NCBI RefSeq assembly: GCF_900112615.1
Contig: NZ_FOMK01000004.1
Span: 806,001 to 870,000, forward strand
DNA length: 64,000 nucleotides
Direction of reading: 5' to 3'
From: Chitinophaga sp. CF118
Lineage (GTDB): Bacteria; Bacteroidota; Bacteroidia; Chitinophagales; Chitinophagaceae
A program made the position numbers and the translations under genes. Below are positions 46,405 through 55,136 of this stretch, one piece after another (the stretch's first letter is position 1; each line of letters starts with the position of its first letter). The notes beneath the pieces were generated by a model, which worked only from the letters and a program-made list of their open reading frames with translations, had not been told where the DNA came from and searched no databases.

Positions 46405-49047
46405 TTATTCTTTACCCCCGAACTTTCTGAAATTATATGTAAATGTTGCAAGTATATATCGCCCTCTGGTCTCTGACCGTGTATCTGATACAGAGGATGA
46501 GGAAATACTTCTGGAAGCCCCTGACTGCTGATTAAACAGGTCCATTACTGATAGCCTGATTTCCCCTTCTTTATGCTTTAAAAAACGGTAACCAACCGCA
46601 GGTATGGTAACCGGATATTTGGTTTTATAATTTGAAGGCAGGCTGCTATTATAGTTATAATAGGCAGATAAAGCTGCGTCCCAGTCACCCTTTATATAAC
46701 TGACTTTAGCTCCTATAGCAGTAGTAAAGAAACTCTCATGCTGACCTAATCCTGTTTGTAAGGAGTTATACCCTGGAGTGGTACTTAAGTTAAGGTCAAA
46801 GCCATTAGCCGGACGATAGTTCCAGACAATGGTACCTGAGTAGAACAATATACGGCTATCATTCCTCGTCCCATTGCTCAGCACAGGATTTTTTGAATAA
46901 GTAGCATTAACTGCAAAGTTGAAGCTGGATTTGCTTTTAATTGCGGGGATACCATAATTTATGATAAGGGAAACATCCCGGGCGCCTTCCAGGTTCACAG
47001 GCTTACTTACCTGAACGCCATTATCCAGCAATGTAATGGATTGCTGGATAGAATGCATGGTAATGCTACTGGTTAAGGTAGCAGAGAAGAACCGGTTATT
47101 ACTTCCAATAAGTGAAGTATAGCCCAGGTTCATTGAATGGATATAAGGTTGTTGCAGGTCAGGATTACCTTCCGTTATAAAAAGAGAATCAGCAGTGATG
47201 GATACTGGCTGAAGCTGCTGAACAGACACGGTCATAGGTTTTCCGTTATAGCTAACCGTCAGATTATTACGGCCTCTCATATTGAGTGTGAACATAGCAG
47301 AAGGAAGTACATTGACAAAACGCCTGCTGATATGGGTATGATTAGTCAGGTTTTGGCCTGCGATCCAGTCCGATTCTATACCCGATCCTACTGTGACAGT
47401 AGAATTTTTCAATTGCCTCCTTAAGCTGAATTGTATGGCAGTAGTATTATAAGTGCTGTTAAAATCATTGCTTTGAGAGGAGTCCAGTTCATCAAAGTGC
47501 TGGTTGCTTTCATTGAGCCGGAATACCCTATATGACATTGCATTCCTGTTGTAGGAATAATTACCTTGTATATTGAGTATGCTCTTGTCCCCGACAGGTG
47601 TAATAAAGGTCAGGTAGGGGGCTATATTCAATCCATTGTTTTTACTGATGCTATGCTGATCGAGATTAATGGCCTCTGTTTCAGTATGACCGGTGGTATT
47701 ATGTTTATCATTATTACCGGAAAAATTCACTCCCAATGATATTTTTTTTACAGACTGTTGCCAGCTGTGGGTATATTGAAGGAGTGATGAAATCATCGTA
47801 TTACTTCCGCTGCTGGTATTAGTGCCGTTAGAACGGTATATGGTATCACCTGAGTTTTCGTAGCGCTGAATGCTTTGCTGGACATTATTGTTATTTGTAT
47901 GTTGCAACAAAATCCTTGGCTGAAATGTAAATGTGTTATAAGCATCTGGCTTATGTTCCAAATTCATGTTAATGTGCTGCATATATGTATGCATTTCTCC
48001 TTCTGAATTTTGATCCAGAATGGTGGACGAATCACCAGGGAAAATATTGATCACATGAGAGCGTTCTATAGTTTTATTATAGAGGTCATTAGCTATGATG
48101 CTACCGTTGATGCTGATCTTTTCGTTTCTGCTATCCCGATAGTTAAGCGCTCCATTTATTTTGCGATGGATACCATTATTCGTGCTGATAAAATCTGTGC
48201 TTTTATCATTATCTGCATTCCCCGCATCACCTATTAAAGTGGTTTGCTGGTCTCCGTTCATATGGTTCAGGTCTGCACTCCCGGTGTAGGCTCCACCGGA
48301 CCCTGCACCAGCCATAACTTTGCCAAAGTTTCCTTTTCTTTTGTTGGCTTTTAGTACAACATTGAGTGTTTTATTTCCAAAAAATCCTGGTGGAGCAGGA
48401 ATACCAGAATTAGTAATATTATTGCTGGCAAATACCTGGATCTTTTTGACAATGTCTGCAGGCAAATGGGTAAGTGCCATTGCCGGAGTACCATCAAAAA
48501 AGGGCTTACCATCTACCATGAGCTGATCAATGATCTGACCATTGATGGTTATAGAACCATCATTATTCAATTGTATACCTGGCAGCAATTTCAATAGCTC
48601 CGACAGTACAGCATAATCGCGTGTTTTGAAACGGCTTGCATTGTATTCAAGTGTATCTTTATTCTGTATGATGGCCGCTTCCTGAACAACAATAGTATCC
48701 AGTACCATTACTTTTGCAGACATATAAATAGTGCCCAGGTTCAGATTTTGTTCTTTATCCAGGATGAAAGGAACTTTTAATGTTTGATAACCCTGGTAGG
48801 AGATCCGGATATAGTAATGTCCCAAAGAAATTTGCCCGCTTGAAAATGCACCATTCTCCCCGGAGAAAAAGCTTCTTTGCATGCTGCTGTCACTGGAACG
48901 GTGTAAAGAAATATAGGCTTCCTTTAATTGTAAAGAAGCAGATGTATCAGAAAGGGTACCATATACCACTCCTGTCTGCTGTCCTGCAGCCAATAAGGCT
49001 GTCAGCAGCAGGAAAAAGAGAGAACTAATGTTTTTTAATAACTTCAT
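46405..49047 (-). CDS. Outer-membrane beta-barrel protein with CarboxypepD_reg and plug domains
   Basis: 881 residues from ATG 49047; the in-frame ATG at 49062 would start inside a hairpin. Signal peptide to about LLAAGQ, then a carboxypeptidase-regulatory-like domain (GVVYGTLSDTSA...), a TonB-receptor-type plug (LLKLLPGIQLNNDGSITING, VMVDGKPFFDG) and a large barrel of the OMP_b-brl_3 type. No TonB box is visible, so import and assembly roles are open. The start codon lies 7 bases from a 15-bp stem-loop. Confidence 0.85.
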   Translation of the reverse strand: MKLLKNISSLFFLLLTALLAAGQQTGVVYGTLSDTSASLQLKEAYISLHRSSDSSMQRSFFSGENGAFSSGQISLGHYYIRISYQGYQTLKVPFILDKEQNLNLGTIYMSAKVMVLDTIVVQEAAIIQNKDTLEYNASRFKTRDYAVLSELLKLLPGIQLNNDGSITINGQIIDQLMVDGKPFFDGTPAMALTHLPADIVKKIQVFASNNITNSGIPAPPGFFGNKTLNVVLKANKRKGNFGKVMAGAGSGGAYTGSADLNHMNGDQQTTLIGDAGNADNDKSTDFISTNNGIHRKINGALNYRDSRNEKISINGSIIANDLYNKTIERSHVINIFPGDSSTILDQNSEGEMHTYMQHINMNLEHKPDAYNTFTFQPRILLQHTNNNNVQQSIQRYENSGDTIYRSNGTNTSSGSNTMISSLLQYTHSWQQSVKKISLGVNFSGNNDKHNTTGHTETEAINLDQHSISKNNGLNIAPYLTFITPVGDKSILNIQGNYSYNRNAMSYRVFRLNESNQHFDELDSSQSNDFNSTYNTTAIQFSLRRQLKNSTVTVGSGIESDWIAGQNLTNHTHISRRFVNVLPSAMFTLNMRGRNNLTVSYNGKPMTVSVQQLQPVSITADSLFITEGNPDLQQPYIHSMNLGYTSLIGSNNRFFSATLTSSITMHSIQQSITLLDNGVQVSKPVNLEGARDVSLIINYGIPAIKSKSSFNFAVNATYSKNPVLSNGTRNDSRILFYSGTIVWNYRPANGFDLNLSTTPGYNSLQTGLGQHESFFTTAIGAKVSYIKGDWDAALSAYYNYNSSLPSNYKTKYPVTIPAVGYRFLKHKEGEIRLSVMDLFNQQSGASRSISSSSVSDTRSETRGRYILATFTYNFRKFGGKE

Positions 49048-49054
49048 TTTGCTT

Positions 49055-49089
49055 AAAATCATTCCTGCTACTAAAGCAGGAATGATTTT
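49055..49089 (-). terminator. Stem-loop between the small secreted gene and the barrel gene
   Basis: A 15-bp stem (49055-49069 with 49075-49089, 5-nt loop). On the minus strand it follows the small secreted gene and is followed by TTTT, then AAGCAAAATG. It could end that transcript, or act as an attenuator for the barrel gene, which starts 7 bases later. Confidence 0.65.
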
Positions 49090-49116
49090 TTTAGATCAGA
49101 TTTTATAACACATGGA

Positions 49117-49656
49117 TTACACTGCATCCGCAAGTATAAAATTTACCATCACCGGATTAGTAGTTCCTGACGCAACCGGCCAGGTTGTATAATCTATTGC
49201 ACATGCAGGAACTGGGATAGTGATATTTCCATTGGCCGGCACTGTGTAAGTGGCTGAGTTATAACCTGTGCCGAATGTACCACTAACATCGCGGAATTCA
49301 ACCCTTAAAAACACCTTGCGTGAAACAGTATTAGGATTGGTTATTGTAGCCGTGTAACCAGCACTGACACTTACTTTCAACGGAAAAATGATAGAAGGAG
49401 CCATCCAGTATGCACCATAGGCAAAATTGCCAGTAGGATTTGTATAGTATCCCCCTGTAGGTGTTATTGTCAATGTGTTGTCCGGACCTCCTATTGTAGT
49501 TTTCTGAGTAGTTGTAATACCAATGGTGGTGCTTGATATATAACACCATCCTGAACCATTAGGCTTATTTACATAAAAAAAGAGGCTTTGGGCTTTCGCA
49601 CTGAAATTAAATACTGCTGCTAAAGCAATTGCAAGGGTGAAAAACAGTTTTTTCAT
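49117..49656 (-). CDS. Small secreted protein of unknown function
   Basis: 179 residues with a signal peptide ending at NFSAKAQ. The mature part is rich in Thr, Ser, Gly and Asn, with a predicted all-beta pattern (TTTIGGPDNTLTITPTGG, KVFLRVEFRDVSG, NGNITIPVPACA) and two cysteines (in GWCYIS and PACAID) that could pair. I do not recognise a family. It is preceded by the CATG-dyad region and followed by a stem-loop and the barrel gene, which may be co-transcribed. Confidence 0.75.
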   Translation of the reverse strand: MKKLFFTLAIALAAVFNFSAKAQSLFFYVNKPNGSGWCYISSTTIGITTTQKTTIGGPDNTLTITPTGGYYTNPTGNFAYGAYWMAPSIIFPLKVSVSAGYTATITNPNTVSRKVFLRVEFRDVSGTFGTGYNSATYTVPANGNITIPVPACAIDYTTWPVASGTTNPVMVNFILADAV

Positions 49657-50475
49657 TTTGTTTATTGTTTTTTAAGTGAACAATTAATTTATTGTGATAA
49701 CAGATGAATAGTTGGTGAATCTGAAATTGCCAGAATAACTGGATGATCTATGCAAAATGATTAAGCTCATTATTTTTTCATCCAAAAACAATCAGATATC
49801 CTTACACATGCTGTTATACATGACATAGCTTTCCTCTTCATGCTATATACATGAACAGAGTCATTTACGCATGTCATTTACATGCTAATTGGATTACGAA
49901 TTAAACCTTGTTACGGAACAGGCACAGTTTCCCTTTTCATGTTGTTGACATGAAAAAAAACACACCTCCACATGCCTTTAGCATGTGAACTAAAAATGTA
50001 AAATAGTAATACCTCTATGCAGACATGGATTCTTCGTATATAGTATAAGTATATAGAAGACTAGGTTAACTTTATTATGAAAATTAATTCCTAATATGCC
50101 ATAAAGAAGTAAATGAATACATAAAAAAAAATGAATAAAAATGGCTCCAATGTTGGCAATAAAAAATAAAAATTACGAACCTCTGCCAGAGACCAAGTGA
50201 GTTATCCTCCTCATTTTCATATGGGATGACGGGTTTAAATAATGGTATAATAATTACGGGTTTTGCTTTCGTTGAAACTAAATTACAATAGTAAAATATA
50301 CTTACAAAATTAATTGTGTTAAATAGAGTTAAACGTCCAATTCAACATGATAAATTTCTTTTAATGTATCATAGTAACGTGGATAATATTACTTAATTGT
50401 ACGGCAGCCAACTTAAAATTAATCCTTCACTATTCATGTAATGAGAGCACTCATTATGGTAGGAATATCCTCTGT
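49657..50475. other. 819-bp non-coding region between two minus-strand genes
   Basis: AT-rich stretch with no coding frame that I can support. It holds the phased dyads listed separately (49807-50059). At 50439-50456 a 7-bp stem with 4-nt loop (TAATGAG/CTCATTA) lies after the glucosidase stop but has no T run. Nothing else is recognised. Confidence 0.6.
49807..50059. repeat. Phased array of CATG-N7-CATG inverted repeats
   Basis: Inverted repeats with two CATG half-sites occur at 49807-49822 (spacer 8), 49839-49853, 49870-49884, 49938-49952 and 49971-49985 (spacer 7). Arms extend beyond CATG, for example TTTTCATG with CATGAAAA. Centres are 31.5, 31, 68 and 33 bases apart. A further dyad TATATA-N7-TATATA lies at 50037-50055, about 67 bases on. 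It is 150-400 bases before the start of the small secreted gene. Confidence 0.75.
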
Positions 50476-51834
50476 TTAATCGCCTGTTAATAGCTCTCTA
50501 AACCATAACCCGGAATCTTTCATGGTGCGCTGTTGTGTTTCCATATCTACATGGACAAGGCCAAAGCGGGCGCGATAACCTTCTGCCCATTCAAAATTAT
50601 CGGTAAGTGTCCATGCAAAATATCCATCAACAGGTATTCCTTCTCGTTTAGCCCGCAGTACAGCTCCAAGGTATTCTTCGAAATATTTAATGCGATTAGT
50701 ATCGTGTACACGCCCTTCTGTTAGTATATCATTAAAGGCTGCTCCATTTTCCGTTACTATCAGCCGACGTACACCACTGTAAGCCGCAAATTGCTTCAAT
50801 ATCCCGTACATCCCATCACCACTTATTTCCCAACCCAACGCCGTAACAGGTACTTTACGCGCCCGGGCTTTTACTTCAGAAACACCTACTACCGGCATGA
50901 ACGCATTCCGGCGTATTACCAGGGGAAAGTAATTCTGTACACCAAAGAAGTCGAAATCAAAAGCAAGTTGGTCCCAATCGCGCCAGAGGGCATAACGGCG
51001 CTCTATTTTGCGCAGTAATGGAAAATCGGCTACAGGATATCCCAATCCCAATACGGGCTCCAGGAACAAGCGATTAAACAGTGCGTCGGCCTTTTTTGCA
51101 GCGAGTATATCAGGTTCGGTTTGTGAGTAAGGTAGAATATGTGAACAAGAAAGTGCCGTACCTATTACAGCCCCTTCCACTTCCTGCCGGATTACTTTTG
51201 CGGCAGATGCTTGTGCCAGCAGTGCATGATGTACGGCCGGGAAGAAATAGGATAGTCCGAATTTTCCGGGAGCATGTACCCCCAGCATATACCCCAGAGA
51301 AGTAAAGCCAAAGGGTTCATTCATCACAATCCAGTGTTTTACTTTGTGCCCATATGCCTGGATACAGATACGTACATATTCTTCAAAGGCGAAGACCACT
51401 CCCCTGTGGCACCAGCCGCCTTTCATTTCCAATGCATGTGGGAGATCCCAATGATAAAGTGTAATATAAGGTTGCAGCCCAAGTTCAAGGCAGGCATCTA
51501 TTAACCGATGATAAAAAGCGATCCCTGCCGGATTCACTTCGCCGGTTCCCAGGGGCAGGATGCGGGACCAGGCAATAGAGAAGCGGAATATTTTAAATCC
51601 CATCTGTCTGGTTAACAGCAGATCATCATAATAACGGTTGTAGAAATCCGTTGTTACATGGGCATGAGTGCCATCTTTGATTTTGCCTTTACGGGCAGTA
51701 AAAACATCCCAGATAGAACGCCCCTTGCCATCATGATCAGAAGCTCCCTCATTCTGGAAGGCCGAAATAGTAACTCCCCATAAAAAATCATCTCCAAAGT
51801 CCTGCCTGCTAAAAGGTGCGGTGAATGGTTCCAT
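50476..51834 (-). CDS. GH1 beta-glucosidase
   Basis: 452 residues from ATG 51834. The acid/base Glu173 lies in IVMNEPFGF and the nucleophile Glu362 in IVTENGAAF, the two GH1 motifs; FLWGVTISAFQNEGA is the usual start of the barrel. No signal peptide is seen, so it is cytosolic and should split disaccharides or aryl glucosides after uptake. It is a single gene on the minus strand; no sugar transporter is next to it. Confidence 0.94.
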   Translation of the reverse strand: MEPFTAPFSRQDFGDDFLWGVTISAFQNEGASDHDGKGRSIWDVFTARKGKIKDGTHAHVTTDFYNRYYDDLLLTRQMGFKIFRFSIAWSRILPLGTGEVNPAGIAFYHRLIDACLELGLQPYITLYHWDLPHALEMKGGWCHRGVVFAFEEYVRICIQAYGHKVKHWIVMNEPFGFTSLGYMLGVHAPGKFGLSYFFPAVHHALLAQASAAKVIRQEVEGAVIGTALSCSHILPYSQTEPDILAAKKADALFNRLFLEPVLGLGYPVADFPLLRKIERRYALWRDWDQLAFDFDFFGVQNYFPLVIRRNAFMPVVGVSEVKARARKVPVTALGWEISGDGMYGILKQFAAYSGVRRLIVTENGAAFNDILTEGRVHDTNRIKYFEEYLGAVLRAKREGIPVDGYFAWTLTDNFEWAEGYRARFGLVHVDMETQQRTMKDSGLWFRELLTGD

Positions 51835-51957
51835 ATACAAATACAGGGTGCAGTTTACAATACTTTATTTGCATAGCTAATTATTTAATTGTTAAGAATC
51901 ATGAATTTTAATAATGCTGCTCATAAATTTCACGTCTATAATTCCGAACTTGGAGAT

Positions 51958-52986
51958 ATGCTTATGAACAATATATCTATCTGCCTGCTTGCAGGAGCCT
52001 TTCTGCTGGGAGCATGCCATCAGAACGTCAGGCCGCCGGTTGCCGCGGCAGATTCTTTGAATCATATGGTACTAATCCCCGGAGGCTCATTCACAATGGG
52101 TGCTGATGATGCAGAAGCCCGTCCCGATGAACAACCCCGGCATACTGTTACAGTAGACAGTTTCCTGATGGACGAACATGAGGTGACCAATGCTGAATTC
52201 ACAGCATTTACAAAGGCTACCGGCTATATTACTACTGCAGAAAAGCCTATCAGTAAAGAAGAACTGATGCAGCAATTACCAGCAGGTTCTCCGGAACCGG
52301 ATAGCAGTGCATTATTACCCGGATCTCTTGTATTTACGCCCCCCTCCCACGCTGTGCCACTGGATGATGTTTCCCAATGGTGGTCATTTGTGACGGGGGC
52401 CAGCTGGCGGCATCCGGATGGCCCGGACAGCGATCTGAAAGGAAAAGAAAAATACCCGGTAATACACATCTCCTGGAAAGATGCACAGGCATATGCCAAA
52501 TGGGCCGGAAAACGCCTGCCTACAGAAGCGGAGTGGGAATACGCAGCCCGCGGGGGACTGAAAGATCAGCCGTTTCCGTGGGGCTCAGAAGCGCTGACTA
52601 CCGGTAAAGCCAAAGCGAATACCTGGAATGGACATTTTCCTTATCAGAATACCCAAACGGATGGTTTTTTAAATGCAGCTCCTGTTAAGTCTTATTCACC
52701 TAACGCTTACGGCTTGTATGATATGTCCGGGAATGTATGGGAATGGTGTGAGGATCTGTATAACAATACTTACTATCAACAGTCTGCGAATACACATAAT
52801 CCTAAAGGACCTGATACTGCCTATGATCCCGAAGATCCGGCAAATCCAAAGCGGGTAATCAGGGGAGGATCTTATATGTGTACAGATGAATATTGTTCAG
52901 GATATCGCGTTACAGCAAGAATGAAAACAACAGCAGAATCCGGATTACAGAATCTTGGATTCAGATGTGTGAAAAATATTAAATAG
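51958..52986 (+). CDS. Secreted formylglycine-generating-enzyme homologue (SUMF1 family)
   Basis: 342 residues from ATG 51958, preceded by GGAG; this start gives a good lipoprotein signal (LLAGAFLLGAC), while the earlier frame start at 51889 does not. The FGE-sulfatase domain begins at MVLIPGGSFTMGADDAE and ends at GFRCVKNIK. Both active-site cysteines of copper-dependent FGE are present (Cys308 and Cys313 in RGGSYMCTDEYCSGYR). FGE turns a Cys in the CxPxR motif of sulfatases into formylglycine. No such sulfatase is encoded in this window, so the target is elsewhere or different. Confidence 0.9.
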   Translation: MLMNNISICLLAGAFLLGACHQNVRPPVAAADSLNHMVLIPGGSFTMGADDAEARPDEQPRHTVTVDSFLMDEHEVTNAEFTAFTKATGYITTAEKPISKEELMQQLPAGSPEPDSSALLPGSLVFTPPSHAVPLDDVSQWWSFVTGASWRHPDGPDSDLKGKEKYPVIHISWKDAQAYAKWAGKRLPTEAEWEYAARGGLKDQPFPWGSEALTTGKAKANTWNGHFPYQNTQTDGFLNAAPVKSYSPNAYGLYDMSGNVWEWCEDLYNNTYYQQSANTHNPKGPDTAYDPEDPANPKRVIRGGSYMCTDEYCSGYRVTARMKTTAESGLQNLGFRCVKNIK

Positions 52987-52990
52987 TATA

Positions 52991-53026
52991 AATTAAAATC
53001 CCGGGAAATTTCCCGGGATTTTAATT
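52991..53026. terminator. 36-bp perfect palindrome between convergent genes
   Basis: An uninterrupted dyad of 36 bases centred on AAATTT, with CCCGGG in each arm and A-rich or T-rich ends. It lies directly after the FGE stop and before the M56 stop, and can stop both transcripts. Confidence 0.85.
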
Positions 53027-53029
53027 CAA

Positions 53030-54622
53030 TTATTTTACTTTCAATTTCACTTCTACAACGCCATTAACGGCAGCACTACCATATTTAGCAATCGCATCAT
53101 CTCCTTTGAAAACAGTGACAGATTCAATATCATTGGGAGAAATCTGATCAATACTGGTTGCAGGCTTCCCGTCAATATAATACAGCGGAGTCCCTCCTTT
53201 CTTTGGATCTTTCACTATAATCTTTGTGCCCTCTGTGTTCTGTTTATTCATGTATTCCTTAGAATAGATAAATATTACACCATTTTTGGCATCCTCTCCA
53301 TATTGTTGTGCAGCATCAACATCCTTTAATACCGATATCCTGTCAATATCCTCAGCTTTGATGTTTGGAGCACTATGTCCCGATGATACATCATCCACTA
53401 TATATACCGGACTACCACTAACGGGAGTACCATCAGCATTGACAGCATTACGTCTGAAGCTAAGGCCTTTCCCCGCAGGATTATCCACTGTTTCCAGTTT
53501 CCCTGCTGTTACATCTGTAATGGTTATTTTCTGTGGACCTAGTGGAGATAATGAAACAACTGATGTTACCACAGGTGCTGCAGATGGTGCTGGCGCTGCT
53601 ACCGGAGCCACCTTTGCGGGAGGTGCCGGTGGCGCTGGCACTGGCACTGCCTTTACACCCTTTGCAGGTAGTGGAGGAGGAGGTGGTGGTACCGGTGCCA
53701 CAGGAGGTGCAGGTGGTACAGGAAGCGTATCAGTTGCCAGATGCAACTTTACGGCTATACTCTGTCTGTTATTCGCACGACTAACATTCAGTGAAAGCAA
53801 TATAATACCTACAAGACCACCCAATATGAGATAACGGAAAAGGTGATAGTGCGATGATTTCTTTTTATTCATCATCATGATCCTTTGTTTTAAGTGTGAG
53901 AAATTGAAATTGTTTGCGATGGCCGTCGCATATGGGATCCCACTTACTTTTATCAAACTGTATTGATACGTTTTTGCATCCATCCCCTGCTGTAATACAC
54001 ACCTGTCGGTAATGAATTCGAGATTCTCGCGGATAGCGGTACTCATTAACCACGCACCGGGATTAAACCAGTAAAAGATGCGGTTCAGTTCTCCGAGTAT
54101 AATGTCCAGAGAATGCCATTGTTTAACATGGATCTGCTCATGGCGTATAATAGCCAGTTGTTCTACCGGTGTATGCAGAGATGGATTGATATAAATATTG
54201 GATAAAAAAGAAAAGGGCGTTACCTTTCTTTGCGTCACTCTTATACTATTATGATCTATTGAAGCGATCGTCGTTTTACTGTGTAATTTCCAGAGAGAGA
54301 ATAACTGGATCATGAAACGTATTGCCATTACAATCACTCCCGTCCAGAAAACATACAACAACACGACATTAATAAGCGGTATGGAAGGACGTGCATTCAA
54401 GGCTGCAAGGTCCAGTACATATGTACCTACTGCATTATTTAACGGCTCATGTTGCCGGAAGAATATACTGGCATCAATGAAGGGGCACAATGCCGAACAA
54501 ATAATACCTCCCAGCAGAAAAAAGCGGTTCAGTGTATAGAACGTTAAACGTCGTAATCCGAAACGATATGCCAGGTAAAATAAAGTAAGTGCGATATTAG
54601 CTTTCAATAGATAAATCAGCAT
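53030..54622 (-). CDS. M56/BlaR1-like membrane metalloprotease with plug-like tail
   Basis: 530 residues from ATG 54622. Four membrane segments surround an M56 domain with HEQIH (His161, His165) and the NRIFYWFNPGAW helix, as in BlaR1 and MecR1. A Pro/Ala-rich linker (about residues 310-380) leads to two TonB-plug-like repeats (VYIVDDVSSGHS and PLYYIDGKPATS), each followed by a KDVDAAQQYG- or KGDDAIAKYG-type segment. It probably senses a signal and cleaves or releases the BlaI-type repressor encoded next to it. The plug-like tail outside the membrane is unlike BlaR1's penicillin-binding sensor. Confidence 0.87.
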   Translation of the reverse strand: MLIYLLKANIALTLFYLAYRFGLRRLTFYTLNRFFLLGGIICSALCPFIDASIFFRQHEPLNNAVGTYVLDLAALNARPSIPLINVVLLYVFWTGVIVMAIRFMIQLFSLWKLHSKTTIASIDHNSIRVTQRKVTPFSFLSNIYINPSLHTPVEQLAIIRHEQIHVKQWHSLDIILGELNRIFYWFNPGAWLMSTAIRENLEFITDRCVLQQGMDAKTYQYSLIKVSGIPYATAIANNFNFSHLKQRIMMMNKKKSSHYHLFRYLILGGLVGIILLSLNVSRANNRQSIAVKLHLATDTLPVPPAPPVAPVPPPPPPLPAKGVKAVPVPAPPAPPAKVAPVAAPAPSAAPVVTSVVSLSPLGPQKITITDVTAGKLETVDNPAGKGLSFRRNAVNADGTPVSGSPVYIVDDVSSGHSAPNIKAEDIDRISVLKDVDAAQQYGEDAKNGVIFIYSKEYMNKQNTEGTKIIVKDPKKGGTPLYYIDGKPATSIDQISPNDIESVTVFKGDDAIAKYGSAAVNGVVEVKLKVK

Positions 54623-54628
54623 AAACAA

Positions 54629-54985
54629 TCAGTTTTTTTCAATCATCTTTAAGATTTCCTTCAGTTCTTCCGGAGTTATTTTCTTCTCTTTTGCAAAGAA
54701 AGTCACCAGTGCTTTATAAGAATCTTCGAAATAATCTTTCACAAAACCATTCATGAATTTCTGCTTGTATTCATCTTCTGCGATGAGAGGTGTATACTCA
54801 TATACATTCCCTATTTTCCGACTCTGCAGGTATCCCTTCTTCTCGAGATTTTTAATGGTGGAAGCCAGCGTAGTATAAGGAGGCTGCGGCACTATATGAG
54901 CTTCCAGGAAATCCTTTACGAATCCCTGACCCGTCTTCCATACAGCCAGCATGGCTATTTCCTCCTGTTGCGTTAACTTTTCCAT
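54629..54985 (-). CDS. BlaI/MecI-type winged-helix repressor
   Basis: 118 residues. Winged helix near the N-terminus (QQEEIAMLAVWKTGQGFVKD, PPYTTLASTIKNLEKKGYL) and a C-terminal helical dimerisation part. BlaI-type regulators bind short palindromes and are inactivated through their M56 partner. It starts 18-56 bases from two TACGA-N5-TCGTA palindromes and is directly followed by the M56 gene. Beta-lactam resistance is not implied; many Bacteroidota carry such pairs. Confidence 0.92.
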   Translation of the reverse strand: MEKLTQQEEIAMLAVWKTGQGFVKDFLEAHIVPQPPYTTLASTIKNLEKKGYLQSRKIGNVYEYTPLIAEDEYKQKFMNGFVKDYFEDSYKALVTFFAKEKKITPEELKEILKMIEKN

Positions 54986-55006
54986 GTGTACAGATTTAAT
55001 TGCTAT

Positions 55007-55040
55007 TACGATCGTTTCGTAAATCTACGAACTATTCGTA
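55007..55040 (-). promoter_or_regulatory. Two BlaI-type operator palindromes
   Basis: TACGA-N5-TCGTA occurs at 55007-55021 and 55026-55040, centres 19 bases apart, 22-55 bases before the repressor ATG and right after a -7 element. Position and symmetry match autorepression by the BlaI-type protein. Confidence 0.8.
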
Positions 55041-55046
55041 ACAGAG

Positions 55047-55054
55047 CAAACTTA
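55047..55054 (-). promoter_or_regulatory. -7 element of the BlaI/M56 operon
   Basis: Minus strand TAAGTTTG (TAnnTTTG), immediately upstream of the two operators, so the start of transcription would lie at or in the second palindrome. Confidence 0.55.
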
Positions 55055-55081
55055 TTTTTATCTTTTAACAGATTTTAACAG

Positions 55082-55117
55082 AAAATGCCCAAAGTGCATT
55101 CACACTTTGGGCATTTT
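55082..55117 (-). terminator. Terminator after the first TlpA-like gene
   Basis: A 15-bp stem (AAAATGCCCAAAGTG, 6-nt loop) with T residues on the 3' side of the minus strand, 20 bases after the stop at 55137. It insulates the BlaI promoter. Confidence 0.85.
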
Positions 55118-55136
55118 GTTATGACTATTGCTTATT

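Noticed and set aside
46405..49047. SusC-type TonB-dependent nutrient importer
   Set aside because: It is shorter than SusC, no TonB box is seen, and no SusD gene lies next to it; the barrel resembles OMP_b-brl_3.
49807..49985. CRISPR-like array
   Set aside because: The repeated part is only two 4-base half-sites with variable arms; a CRISPR repeat would be 20-40 identical bases, and no cas gene is present.
53286..53834. Plus-strand open frame of 182 codons, Gly/Ala/Thr-rich
   Set aside because: It is antisense to the Pro/Ala-rich linker of the M56 gene, whose biased codons keep the other strand open.
53030..54985. Beta-lactam resistance operon
   Set aside because: The M56/BlaI pair lacks a penicillin-binding sensor domain and no beta-lactamase gene is near.
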